In this document: piece by piece, positions 1 through 5,826 of the stretch | How the letters are laid out: the number at the start of each line of letters is the position of its first letter | Position numbering within the stretch: the first letter of the stretch is position 1 | Notes under the pieces: model-generated | Seen by the model: only the letters and a program-made list of their open reading frames with translations | Database searches by the model: none | What the model was told of the DNA's origin: nothing | IMG/VR virus record: IMGVR_UViG_3300007511_000120 | Location: 1-27,082 of that record | DNA: 27,082 nt | Strand: one strand, 5' to 3' | Source: a virus | Translations under genes and position numbers: made by a program

Positions 1-1
1 C

Positions 2-67
2 TTCCAGATTGAAACTCTGGAACAACAGAAAGACAGTCAGGATACACGAAGAACTTCTAGTTTTTAG
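2..67 (+). CDS. C-terminal end of an upstream gene (partial)
   Basis: An open frame enters from the left edge and ends at TAG 65-67, giving a hydrophilic 21-residue tail (FQIETLEQQKDS...). A strong promoter starts 9 nt after the stop, as expected at the end of a gene. Another frame stays open to position 93 but would run through the promoter. The fragment is too short to identify. Confidence 0.4.
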   Translation, partial: FQIETLEQQKDSQDTRRTSSF

Positions 68-75
68 AAAAAAAC

Positions 76-104
76 TTGACATCCGATAGAAAAATTGGTA
101 TTAT
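76..104 (+). promoter_or_regulatory. sigma70-type promoter P1
   Basis: TTGACA at 76-81 and TATTAT at 99-104 are separated by 17 nt. The match to the host housekeeping consensus is strong and resembles T4-type early promoters. Transcription would start near 111 and run through a long structured leader into the gene at 280. Confidence 0.8.
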
Positions 105-110
105 ATAAAT

Positions 111-279
111 GTGAGTTGAGAGAGAAAGAATTTTGAAGATCGGAGCCCCTCCGTCAGCGGGGGGTGTGGGAGTAGCACGACTGCCCAGAGTGAGAGAAAC
201 TTTCATTTACTGAAAGTATTTAACATTAATAATCGAAACTCAAAAAACTACTTTTCTCAATCTTATCGAAAGGAACGAT
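111..279 (+). other. long structured 5' leader
   Basis: About 170 nt separate promoter P1 from the first start codon, with no convincing ORF. Three hairpins are visible. The first is GC-rich, around 148-165, with loop TCAG. The second is TGGGAGT paired with ACTGCCCA around 168-187, with one bulge. The third is a perfect 7-bp hairpin, ACTTTCA (199-205) with TGAAAGT (211-217). The GC-rich part contrasts with the AT-rich flanks, suggesting a conserved RNA element or a small ncRNA upstream of the early operon. No T-run follows any hairpin, so none is an obvious terminator. Confidence 0.5.
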
Positions 280-528
280 ATGAAATTATTCAGCGACTAC
301 TACGGAAAACTTAGTGTTCCAGAACTCCGTGAAGAACTTGATTTTATGAAATATGAAATAGAGTATGCCATCTCTGATGAACATGAGAAATCCTTCTCCC
401 GTCAATACGATGAGATATTAGACCTCATAGAACTCAAAGAGGGAAGGGATTATGGTTATCGGTGGCCGGAGTGTTACGTAAGAGGGTCTGAAATTGAAAG
501 ACTTGCAATTTGGGAGCAAATTTTATGA
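280..528 (+). CDS. small early protein, unknown function
   Basis: An 82-residue acidic protein that I do not recognise. The start is supported by an AAAGGAA ribosome binding site just upstream. The sequence is rich in Glu, Tyr and Arg, with a predicted helical middle part (about residues 12-52), and has no cysteine pairs or membrane segment. It is the first gene after promoter P1 and its long leader. Its position heads a run of tiny early genes, which in T4-like phages often act on host functions. That role is inference from position only. Confidence 0.75.
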   Translation: MKLFSDYYGKLSVPELREELDFMKYEIEYAISDEHEKSFSRQYDEILDLIELKEGRDYGYRWPECYVRGSEIERLAIWEQIL

Positions 529-585
529 TGAAATTCAAATCCAGTAAATAATTATTCTGGTGTCTGAATAACCGAAAATAAACAC

Positions 586-614
586 TTGACATTCTTGTTT
601 GGATTTGATATACT
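586..614 (+). promoter_or_regulatory. sigma70-type promoter P2 (repeat cassette copy 1)
   Basis: TTGACA 586-591 and TATACT 609-614 are spaced 17 nt apart. The surrounding stretch from about 578 through the start at 657 is nearly repeated at 1452-1531, including the leader element TTTTCGGAGA that carries the ribosome binding site. Confidence 0.85.
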
Positions 615-656
615 ATAAGTGAACAGTTAAGAGAAACCTCTTTTCGGAGAAACAAT

Positions 657-1025
657 ATGGCATTTGCTGATTCTAGTACTTATTTTAATGTGGGGGATGG
701 TTCAATTATAGGATCATTCGAATCCAAAGAAACTGGTAAACTTTTTGAGTATTCTGAAGCCAAAAACGCAGATTGGGGAACATATGCAGATTATGGCCTG
801 AAGGATGAATATGTTCATCGGGTCTGGGTGTCTACCCCTTGGAAAATGGACAGGGGATTTCGCATGGCAAAAGTTTTGAAAACTGTAGTTTATATTCTTC
901 TGGATGAGGATGATGAAGGTGAGCCTGTGATTGAGAAATGGAAAATCAAAAAACATAATGTCTATCCAAGAGAGAAGAAGCATTACTGGGCTGATTATGG
1001 TTTGAGATCAGAATATATTCCCTAA
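657..1025 (+). CDS. early protein with internal repeat, unknown function
   Basis: A 122-residue protein translated from ATG 657 behind CGGAGA. An internal near-repeat is visible: an ADYGLKDEY-type segment near residue 45 recurs as ADYGLRSEY at the C-terminus. The protein is rich in Trp, Tyr and charged residues and has no membrane segment. It is alone behind promoter P2, and the next promoter begins right after its stop. I do not recognise the family. Confidence 0.75.
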   Translation: MAFADSSTYFNVGDGSIIGSFESKETGKLFEYSEAKNADWGTYADYGLKDEYVHRVWVSTPWKMDRGFRMAKVLKTVVYILLDEDDEGEPVIEKWKIKKHNVYPREKKHYWADYGLRSEYIP

Positions 1026-1032
1026 TAAACAC

Positions 1033-1061
1033 TTGACTTCTCGCCCCACCTGTGATATAAT
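1033..1061 (+). promoter_or_regulatory. sigma70-type promoter P3
   Basis: TTGACT 1033-1038 and TATAAT 1056-1061 are spaced 17 nt apart. The upstream AATAAACACTTGAC block is shared with P2 and P4, but the rest of the leader differs. It drives the small genes at 1127 and 1278. Confidence 0.85.
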
Positions 1062-1126
1062 ACAGTTGTATTGTTAATGATAACTCTTTCCCAAAAATGG
1101 AAATGGAGAAACCGAAAAAAGAGTAT

Positions 1127-1276
1127 ATGAAGGTAAAAGAAACAAAAACCCGAAGGTCATCCGATATGTATTCGGTTGAATCGGCGATTGACGCCGGTAT
1201 TGAATTTAAACGGACCTCTCACAAGGTAGTCGGTGAAGTGGTACTTAATGGTAAAACCTATAAAATTCTTGGTTAA
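1127..1276 (+). CDS. small basic early protein, unknown function
   Basis: A 49-residue Lys-rich protein starting MKVKETKTRR, ending at TAA 1274-1276. The same frame offers earlier ATGs at 1097 and 1103, which would add 8-10 residues. No start has a textbook ribosome binding site, although AAAAGAG lies just before 1127. The composition suggests a nucleic-acid-binding or host-interacting peptide, but nothing more can be said. Confidence 0.55.
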   Translation: MKVKETKTRRSSDMYSVESAIDAGIEFKRTSHKVVGEVVLNGKTYKILG

Positions 1277-1277
1277 T

Positions 1278-1451
1278 ATGGAAGAATATTTTGTGTTTGA
1301 TGTGGATAGAAATTTTACTGGTGAGGTGATCTCCACTACAGAAGAAGAAGGTTATATTTTTGATGAACTCAGAGATATTTCTTCTGAAAATCTTATGAAT
1401 GGATATCCTGCAGCTGTAGAGATGGTTCATTATGATATAGGAATAATTTGA
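1278..1451 (+). CDS. small acidic early protein, unknown function
   Basis: A 57-residue acidic protein (MEEYFVFDVD...) starting one base after the previous stop, which implies translational coupling. The frame extends upstream to 1233 through a GTG codon, but that would overlap the preceding gene heavily, so ATG 1278 is preferred. Promoter P4 follows 9 nt after the stop. Not recognised. Confidence 0.6.
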   Translation: MEEYFVFDVDRNFTGEVISTTEEEGYIFDELRDISSENLMNGYPAAVEMVHYDIGII

Positions 1452-1459
1452 ATAAACAC

Positions 1460-1488
1460 TTGACATTCCTGTTCAGATTTGATATACT
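1460..1488 (+). promoter_or_regulatory. sigma70-type promoter P4 (repeat cassette copy 2)
   Basis: TTGACA 1460-1465 and TATACT 1483-1488 are spaced 17 nt apart. The region matches the P2 cassette over the promoter and again over the TTTTCGGAGA ribosome-binding leader. It starts the operon that runs from 1529 to about 3366. Confidence 0.85.
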
Positions 1489-1528
1489 ATAATTGTTGAG
1501 TGAGAGAAAACCTTTTCGGAGATTGAAT

Positions 1529-1711
1529 ATGTGGGTATCAGAAGTTAAGACAAAAGAGAAAGGACTTGGTTCTTTCATACATCGTGAAACCTTTAAGACT
1601 CTTGATGAGGGTCTTGAATGGGCAAGGGAACTTGCATTTAAGATCGCCGATAAAAGTGATCGTTGGACTGATGAAGATTTAGTTATGAACCATTTTGAAT
1701 TAGGAAAATAA
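1529..1711 (+). CDS. small early protein, unknown function
   Basis: A 60-residue protein from ATG 1529 behind CGGAG. It contains an amphipathic helical segment (about residues 23-42) and is mildly charged. A longer reading from 1493 would start inside the leader before the ribosome binding site and is rejected. It overlaps the next gene by one base (TAATG). Not recognised. Confidence 0.7.
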   Translation: MWVSEVKTKEKGLGSFIHRETFKTLDEGLEWARELAFKIADKSDRWTDEDLVMNHFELGK

Positions 1712-1845
1712 TGGAAATTGAACTTATTGGTTGGATTAGTGAGGATATGAGTGATGAGGAAATCATCGCCATGATTGATGAAATTGAGGCTGAAGAAGCA
1801 GCCCGTGAAGAACTTGCAGATCACGCAATGAATTTTGAGGTATAA
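1711..1845 (+). CDS. very small acidic protein, unknown function
   Basis: A 44-residue, very acidic protein (MEIELIGWIS...EEIIAMIDEI...) whose ATG overlaps the previous stop as TAATG, implying coupling. It consists of one or two predicted helices rich in Glu and Asp. Such acidic mini-proteins are common early products in T4-like phages. The real translation start and function are unproven. Confidence 0.6.
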   Translation: MEIELIGWISEDMSDEEIIAMIDEIEAEEAAREELADHAMNFEV

Positions 1846-1846
1846 T

Positions 1847-2092
1847 ATGGATGATTTTGAACGTGGTAAAAGAGATATGATGTTGGAAATGGCAAAGGAA
1901 GATTTGACAGAGGTTGCATCTAGAATTGCCGTTATGGAACATGATCTTGATGGTGCCCGAAGGACAAAGTGGGAATTAGTCAATAAGATTCGTCTTCTGG
2001 AAAATCCAGAAGCACTTGATTGTTTAGATAGTGGAGAACCATTGACTCTCCATGAAAAACTTAATATCATCAAAGAAGGATTTACATTATGA
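1847..2092 (+). CDS. small helical protein, unknown function
   Basis: An 81-residue protein, mostly charged helix with coiled-coil character over about residues 3-50. ATG 1847 lies one base after the previous stop, with GAGG at 1837-1840 as ribosome binding site. It ends in an ATGA overlap with the next gene. Not recognised. Confidence 0.7.
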   Translation: MDDFERGKRDMMLEMAKEDLTEVASRIAVMEHDLDGARRTKWELVNKIRLLENPEALDCLDSGEPLTLHEKLNIIKEGFTL

Positions 2093-2337
2093 ATAAAGGT
2101 GTAGAAACAAAACTCATTAAGAATGTAATGAATACCCTTATGACTTCTAAGGGCCGAACTTTTGTTCACAATCCCCGAAGTAAGTTTAATGTCAGGCGTA
2201 AGATTAAAGATGTTCGTTTGGCTTTTGGTAATAGTGTAGAATTAACTTTCTTTCGCCCATTGCCTGGGAAGACAAGTAAGTTATTTACAGTTGCACCTGT
2301 TACTGATAACTTTCAATCTTTTACAATTATAGATTAG
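2089..2337 (+). CDS. small basic protein, unknown function
   Basis: An 82-residue Lys/Arg-rich protein with an ATGA overlap with the previous gene and AAAGAAGGA upstream. The sequence alternates basic stretches with beta-prone segments in the second half. The net positive charge would suit nucleic-acid binding, but no known motif is visible. Confidence 0.7.
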   Translation: MNKGVETKLIKNVMNTLMTSKGRTFVHNPRSKFNVRRKIKDVRLAFGNSVELTFFRPLPGKTSKLFTVAPVTDNFQSFTIID

Positions 2338-2344
2338 GAGAATT

Positions 2345-2521
2345 ATGAATTCAGCACAAATCGCAAGTGATATTGCAAAGGCACTTATCGCAGAGAAGAA
2401 AATGAAATTGAATGTCCGTGTCGATGAGATTGCGAAAGAAAAAGGAATGTCAATTGTAGAACGAGCAAAGTTTCGAGCACGTGCTATTGATGCACTAGAT
2501 AGAGGTGAGTTGGTTTTATGA
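2345..2521 (+). CDS. small helical protein, unknown function
   Basis: A 58-residue protein from ATG 2345 behind TAGGAG, ending at TGA 2519-2521 in an ATGA overlap with the next gene. It is Ala- and Lys-rich and predicted all-helical (MNSAQIASDIAKAL...ERAKFRARAID). The layout could suit a small DNA-binding or adaptor protein. Not recognised. Confidence 0.7.
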   Translation: MNSAQIASDIAKALIAEKKMKLNVRVDEIAKEKGMSIVERAKFRARAIDALDRGELVL

Positions 2522-2757
2522 CTGTAAATATTGGTGATTTAATTAGACTTTCTGGAAAGACCAGACATGGTAAGAATCGCATTAAAGAACACGGTGATGT
2601 TACTGAAGTGATTCATACAAAGGAAAGTAAATTTTGTGTAACACATAAACACGGAGATTCTTGGAGATGGATTGACTTACCTGAAGATGAGCACATGAAT
2701 TGGTCAATGATTGAGGCCAACGATAGTAATCACATTGAAACCTTTGAAGAAGGATAA
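2518..2757 (+). CDS. small beta-rich protein, unknown function
   Basis: A 79-residue protein with an ATGA start. The opening pattern (MTVNIGDLIRLSGK) and alternating beta-prone segments resemble small SH3-like barrels, but this is a visual impression. It is rich in His and Trp in the middle. It sits in the P4 operon between other tiny genes. Confidence 0.7.
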   Translation: MTVNIGDLIRLSGKTRHGKNRIKEHGDVTEVIHTKESKFCVTHKHGDSWRWIDLPEDEHMNWSMIEANDSNHIETFEEG

Positions 2758-2759
2758 TT

Positions 2760-2927
2760 ATGGATGTTAAGTATGTAATTTCTATACCTCTAGATGGTGA
2801 AGAAACAGGAGAAACTATGGAATGTGGTTTTCCTGATACAGAAAATATGTATGGTTTTTTGAGTATGTTAGAAGAGGATGGATACGATGTGTCACGAATC
2901 TCAATTCCAGAAGGAACATTAGTATGA
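2760..2927 (+). CDS. small acidic protein, unknown function
   Basis: A 55-residue acidic protein starting two bases after the previous stop and ending in an ATGA overlap with the next gene. A beta-prone start is followed by an acidic helical part and a short C-terminal strand. Not recognised. Confidence 0.65.
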   Translation: MDVKYVISIPLDGEETGETMECGFPDTENMYGFLSMLEEDGYDVSRISIPEGTLV

Positions 2928-3172
2928 GTAATGTATATGACAGTCATCGACACAATGAAGTGATTTTATGGAATATTTTTCATAAATGTGGAATAAAACC
3001 TCAAGAAGAGGAACAATGGATGGTAGATGCTATATTTAAAATAGCGGAAGAGATGCGAGAAGCCTCAGAAGCAGGTTTTGCGGATGCTAAACAATCATAT
3101 ATATACCACTATGAATCTAAACTTGAAAATTATAGACAACGATTGAAAACTATTGATAAGGAATCAAAATGA
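2924..3172 (+). CDS. small helical protein, unknown function
   Basis: An 82-residue protein, largely helical and charged, with a Glu/Ala-rich stretch near residues 36-52 and a C-terminal basic helix. The ATGA start and an ATGA overlap with the next gene show tight coupling. Not recognised. Confidence 0.7.
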   Translation: MSNVYDSHRHNEVILWNIFHKCGIKPQEEEQWMVDAIFKIAEEMREASEAGFADAKQSYIYHYESKLENYRQRLKTIDKESK

Positions 3173-3366
3173 AAAAGAAAAAGACTAAATTAGAACTTGA
3201 AGTTGTAGAATCAGATGGTAAAGAAATAACTTTTAAAGTTGTTGAAGAAGAACCTGAACACGTAAAAGATGAACGTAAGGTAGATGAAGCAATAGAAAGA
3301 ATGTATATTAGAAATCAACAAGATATGTTTGATGATGAAATGTGGAATTGGAGTGGTTTAAGGTAA
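3169..3366 (+). CDS. small charged protein, unknown function
   Basis: A 65-residue protein starting MKKKKTKLELEVVES, with a Lys-rich head and a Glu/Asp-rich body ending in a Trp pair (MWNWSG). The ATGA start follows the preceding gene. It is the last clear member of the P4 operon; a hairpin follows shortly after. Not recognised. Confidence 0.65.
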   Translation: MKKKKTKLELEVVESDGKEITFKVVEEEPEHVKDERKVDEAIERMYIRNQQDMFDDEMWNWSGLR

Positions 3367-3380
3367 TATGTCAGATCTTA

Positions 3381-3405
3381 AGGTGGTCAAATATTGTGAC
3401 CACTT
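3381..3405 (+). other. hairpin between early genes
   Basis: AGGTGGTCA (3381-3389) pairs with TGACCACTT (3397-3405), giving 9 bp with one G-T pair and a 7-nt loop. No T-run follows, so it does not look like a simple intrinsic terminator. It lies within the gap between the genes at 3169 and 3426 and may be a pausing, processing or protein-binding site. Confidence 0.4.
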
Positions 3406-3425
3406 CAATTAAAATAAAAATCAAG

Positions 3426-3731
3426 ATGAGCAAAATGTCAAATAAAGAAATTTCTCAAAAAATAATTGAATCTCTTCGTAACATAGCACACGAAAACGGA
3501 AAGATGACTTCTCCTGCAGCGGGCATAGATACTAATGGAAAATCTAAAAAGGGAAAATCCTATGAGGGTTTTACTTTTGGAATTTCTGCAAGAATGGATG
3601 GTGAAGTTAGAGTATTTGGAAAGAATTTTATATTAATTAATTGGCAAGCGGGTAGACATTTACAAAATCAAGTTTGTCGTAGTTTAAATGAAGCAGAAAG
3701 TTGGTTTCGTTCAGAAGCTTGGGCGGAGTAA
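3426..3731 (+). CDS. unknown protein upstream of tRNA-Leu
   Basis: A 101-residue protein with a helical N-terminus, a Gly/Lys-rich loop near residue 40, and a beta-rich C-terminal half. ATG 3426 or ATG 3435 may be the start; neither has a strong ribosome binding site. A longer reading from 3342 would overlap the previous gene and cross the hairpin, so it is not used. The tRNA gene follows 27 nt downstream. Not recognised. Confidence 0.65.
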   Translation: MSKMSNKEISQKIIESLRNIAHENGKMTSPAAGIDTNGKSKKGKSYEGFTFGISARMDGEVRVFGKNFILINWQAGRHLQNQVCRSLNEAESWFRSEAWAE

Positions 3732-3758
3732 TTTAATTGGTGTGTAAAACATCTCTTG

Positions 3759-3845
3759 GCCTGGGTGGCGAAACTGGTAGACGCAAAGGACTTAAAATCC
3801 TTCGAGGTAATCCTCATGCCGGTTCGAGTCCGGCCCCAGGCACCA
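3759..3845 (+). tRNA. tRNA-Leu (anticodon UAA)
   Basis: The acceptor stem GCCTGGG (3759-3765) pairs with CCCAGGC (3835-3841), followed by an encoded ACCA end. The D-arm is followed by the anticodon stem AAGGA/TCCTT with loop CTTAAAA, placing TAA at 3793-3795. A long variable arm (CGAGG...CCTC) is the hallmark of a class II leucine tRNA. The T-arm is GCCGG-TTCGAGT-CCGGC. It reads TTA codons, which suits the AT-rich phage genes. Confidence 0.97.
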
Positions 3846-3874
3846 TCAGTAGATAAAATTGATGATAAAATAAA

Positions 3875-3902
3875 TTGACAAATTAAAAACGTAAGGTATA
3901 AT
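3875..3902 (+). promoter_or_regulatory. sigma70-type promoter P5, upstream of gene 62
   Basis: TTGACA 3875-3880 and TATAAT 3897-3902 are spaced 16 nt apart. Transcription would start at about 3908-3911, on or next to the ATG at 3909, so the mRNA would be leaderless or nearly so. Confidence 0.75.
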
Positions 3903-3908
3903 ATAATT

Positions 3909-4316
3909 ATGGGACCATTTGAAATTATAAAAGCTATAAATGAAGGTAAGGATATCATGAAAGATAATCCTTTAGTAGAGGGAGATTATATTCCTTTTTT
4001 GACTAATAGGGGATTATCGTTTTTTCAAGATACTATTATACAAGTCAATGAAATGAATAGGTTACATTTTCTTGATAATAAACTCCAATTCGACTATTTA
4101 CTAAATAACATTAGACCAAGAAAACGGTGGTCTAAATGGTTGAAACCAGAGAAGATTGACAATCTAGAACTAGTCAAAACATATTTTGGTTTCGGTAATG
4201 AAAAAGCAAAGGATGCTCTTGAAATTCTCACAGTTGAGGATATTGAAGAGATTAAAAGCAAACTTAGCAAAGGTGGAGTGGAGAAAAATGACTATAAATA
4301 TAGAGGAAATGATTGA
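3909..4316 (+). CDS. 62: DNA polymerase clamp-loader small accessory subunit, gp62-like
   Basis: A 135-residue protein matching T4 gp62 in two places that I recall. The N-terminal PFEIIKAIN corresponds to T4 FFEIIGAIN. Residues near 74-90 (LLNNIRPRKRWSKWLKP) match T4 LMAAVPRGKRYGKWAKL, including the RKRW-x-KW core. In T4, gp62 joins four gp44 ATPase subunits to load the gp45 sliding clamp onto primer-template DNA. The protein is shorter than T4 gp62 (187 residues). Homology supports ATG 3909 even though it coincides with the predicted transcription start. ATG 3957, with AAGGA upstream, is the alternative. Gene 44, normally next door, is not in the window. Confidence 0.85.
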   Translation: MGPFEIIKAINEGKDIMKDNPLVEGDYIPFLTNRGLSFFQDTIIQVNEMNRLHFLDNKLQFDYLLNNIRPRKRWSKWLKPEKIDNLELVKTYFGFGNEKAKDALEILTVEDIEEIKSKLSKGGVEKNDYKYRGND

Positions 4317-4701
4317 ATGTTCACTAAATGAACCTGATGATTTTCTAAAAATACGAGAGACATTAACAAGAATTGGAGTTGCTTCAAGAAAAGATAAGAC
4401 TTTGTTTCAATCATGTCATATATTACATAAACAAGGGCGATATTTTATTGTCCATTTTAAAGAATTATTTGCACTTGATGGTAAACCAACAAATTTTTCA
4501 GAGAATGATCAAGCGAGAAGAAATACTATTGCAAACTTATTAGCAGAATGGGAACTTATCAAATTGATAAAACCTAGTCGTTCTGCTGAATTAACAGTTC
4601 CATTAAATCAATTAAAGATATTATCTTATAAAGAAAAAGATGAATGGAGCTTAACTGCTAAATATAATATTGGAAGCAAAAAGAATAATGAAATAGAGTG
4701 A
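4288..4701 (+). CDS. regA: RegA translational repressor
   Basis: A 137-residue protein aligning closely with T4 RegA. MIECSLNEPDDFLKIRETL matches T4 MIEITLKKPEDFLKVKETL without gaps. The following CHIL..Q/KG.Y.IVHFKE segment and a WxLIxxI segment also match. RegA binds AU-rich translation initiation regions of early mRNAs and represses them. ATG 4288, with GGTGGAG upstream, is taken as the start. The T4-equivalent methionine is ATG 4309, whose GAGG is only 2 nt away. The gene overlaps the end of gene 62, as expected from the T4 order 62-regA-43. Confidence 0.93.
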   Translation: MTINIEEMIECSLNEPDDFLKIRETLTRIGVASRKDKTLFQSCHILHKQGRYFIVHFKELFALDGKPTNFSENDQARRNTIANLLAEWELIKLIKPSRSAELTVPLNQLKILSYKEKDEWSLTAKYNIGSKKNNEIE

Positions 4702-4708
4702 GTAGAAT

Positions 4709-5251
4709 ATGACAGCAAAATCTAAAACTATATCGTTGAAATTCTATAAATTAACCGAAACAGCTAGATTACCAGTATTTTCTACTGAAAATTCTGCTTG
4801 TTTTGATTTTTATGCGGATTTACCAGCAGATGTAAAAGTACAGTATTATAACCCCGTAACGAATAAACAGTTACCAAGGGGCTTATCATTTGATATAAAT
4901 AGTAAAAGAAACTATATACAATTAAACAATATGGAGCGAATACTGATTCCTTTAGGGCTTATCGCAGATATTCCAAAAGGTTATTCGGTTCGACTTCATT
5001 CACGGTCTGGCTTGGCGTTTAAACAGGGAGTTTATCTAGCGAATTGTGAAGGGATCATAGATTCAGATTATATTGATCCTATCTTTGCAATGATTACAAA
5101 TATTAGTAATGTACCAGCACGGATTTATGATGGAGACAGAATATGTCAAGGCGAACTCGTCAAATGTGAAAAATATACATTAGATGAGATTGATGAACCA
5201 CCTACTCAAAAGACAAATAGAGATGGTGGATTTGGTTCAACAGGTACATAA
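4709..5251 (+). CDS. dut: deoxyuridine 5'-triphosphate nucleotidohydrolase (dUTPase)
   Basis: A 180-residue trimeric-type dUTPase, which hydrolyses dUTP to dUMP and pyrophosphate, keeping uracil out of DNA and feeding dTMP synthesis. All five motifs are visible: I around ACFDFYAD (30-37), II HSRSGLAFKQG (97-107), III GIIDSDY with the catalytic Asp (115-121), IV GDRICQGE (142-149) and V RDGGFGSTG (171-179). It is longer than the usual 145-150 residues because of an insertion at about residues 39-75, between motif I and the core. It lies 7 nt after regA and is probably co-transcribed from promoter P5. Confidence 0.96.
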   Translation: MTAKSKTISLKFYKLTETARLPVFSTENSACFDFYADLPADVKVQYYNPVTNKQLPRGLSFDINSKRNYIQLNNMERILIPLGLIADIPKGYSVRLHSRSGLAFKQGVYLANCEGIIDSDYIDPIFAMITNISNVPARIYDGDRICQGELVKCEKYTLDEIDEPPTQKTNRDGGFGSTGT

Positions 5252-5284
5252 AAATGTATTTTAATTTTTAATAGGAGATATTCT

Positions 5285-5506
5285 ATGTTAGATAAGGCAA
5301 TAAGCTGGATTCGTAGTCTTACAGAAGCGGGTCTTGCATTAATCGCACTTGGAGTAGTTTTACAAATTATTTTCGGGGCTGCAGTTCCATTTTTAGGAAT
5401 TGATGTTATTGGTTCAGTAGTTGGATTAGTTAAACAACTTGGGGCCGAAGGACTTGTCGGTTTAGTTGCAGTATGGGTACTTTGGGGAATTTATTCCAAA
5501 AAGTAA
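5285..5506 (+). CDS. small two-span membrane protein, possible holin
   Basis: A 73-residue protein behind AATAGGAG. Two hydrophobic spans are visible, about residues 14-38 (Leu/Ile/Val/Gly/Ala-rich) and 54-70, joined by a short loop with Lys and Gln. The N-terminus has an amphipathic start and the C-terminus ends in two lysines. Size and topology fit class II holins, and an M15 peptidase lies 2.3 kb downstream. The gene sits behind early replication genes, however, so holin is only a suggestion. Confidence 0.8.
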   Translation: MLDKAISWIRSLTEAGLALIALGVVLQIIFGAAVPFLGIDVIGSVVGLVKQLGAEGLVGLVAVWVLWGIYSKK

Positions 5507-5511
5507 AGTAC

Positions 5512-5539
5512 TTGACAAATTCAAATTATATGATATAAT
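5512..5539 (+). promoter_or_regulatory. sigma70-type promoter P6 for the ncRNA
   Basis: TTGACA 5512-5517 and TATAAT 5534-5539 are spaced 16 nt apart. The predicted start is near 5546, followed by no translatable gene but by a GC-richer structured region ending at a T-run. Confidence 0.85.
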
Positions 5540-5545
5540 ATAATT

Positions 5546-5804
5546 ATAAGTGATATATATAATATGAAATAAAAAAAGGGTGAACAAAGAGTTGACGGAC
5601 TCTGGATATACTGATAATAACCTTGTCGAGAGCCGAGGTAGTCAGACAGTTCACAGATGGTGCTGAGGCTACCCTTCTGGTAACAGAAGGGGGTCACATT
5701 CCGCATGCCAGCGGAGGTTCTGGTTCGGAGGGTACAGCTAACGGAAGTTCGTTCCCCAATGTTGTAGGTACGCCGAGTCCTACTATCCACCTCACCCTTT
5801 TTTT
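5546..5804 (+). ncRNA. structured non-coding RNA, unknown class
   Basis: A stand-alone unit of about 255 nt between a strong promoter and a terminator-like 3' end. The ends close in a perfect 13-bp helix: seven A plus GGGTGA (5571-5583) with TCACCC plus seven T (5792-5804), so the 3' T-run doubles as helix strand and transcription stop. Inside are AGAGT/ACTCT (5588-5603), ACCTTG/CGAGGT (5620-5639), an 8-bp hairpin CCCTTCTG/CAGAAGGG capped by a GNRA loop GTAA (5672-5691), TCCGC/GCGGA (5700-5715), GGAA/TTCC (5743-5755) and GTAGG/CCTAC (5764-5783). The region is much more GC-rich than its flanks. It lacks tmRNA, RNase P, SRP and 6S signatures that I know. ORFs across it lack ribosome binding sites and protein-like composition. 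Confidence 0.8.
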
Positions 5805-5812
5805 AATTTTAG

Positions 5813-5820
5813 TATAAATA
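5813..5820 (+). promoter_or_regulatory. T4-type late promoter for hsp20
   Basis: TATAAATA is an exact match to the T4 late promoter consensus, recognised by the phage sigma factor gp55 with gp33 and the sliding clamp. It lies in the gap after the ncRNA, 93 nt before the hsp20 start. Transcription would start near 5827, exactly at the first base of the leader hairpin. Confidence 0.65.
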
Positions 5821-5826
5821 ATTTTT

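Noticed and set aside
1393-2169. 258-codon ORF on the minus strand
   Set aside because: It runs antisense to several tightly packed + strand genes with good ribosome binding sites. Its composition (Ser/Leu/Ile/Phe-rich) is typical of a shadow frame.
4293-4300. TATAAATA near the regA start
   Set aside because: It lies inside the gene 62/regA overlap in an AT-rich context and makes no sense as a late start for an early repressor.
5521-5817. ORFs on both strands across the ncRNA
   Set aside because: The plus ORF starts at a TTG without a ribosome binding site and both run through strong stems. The pairing pattern explains the sequence better than coding.
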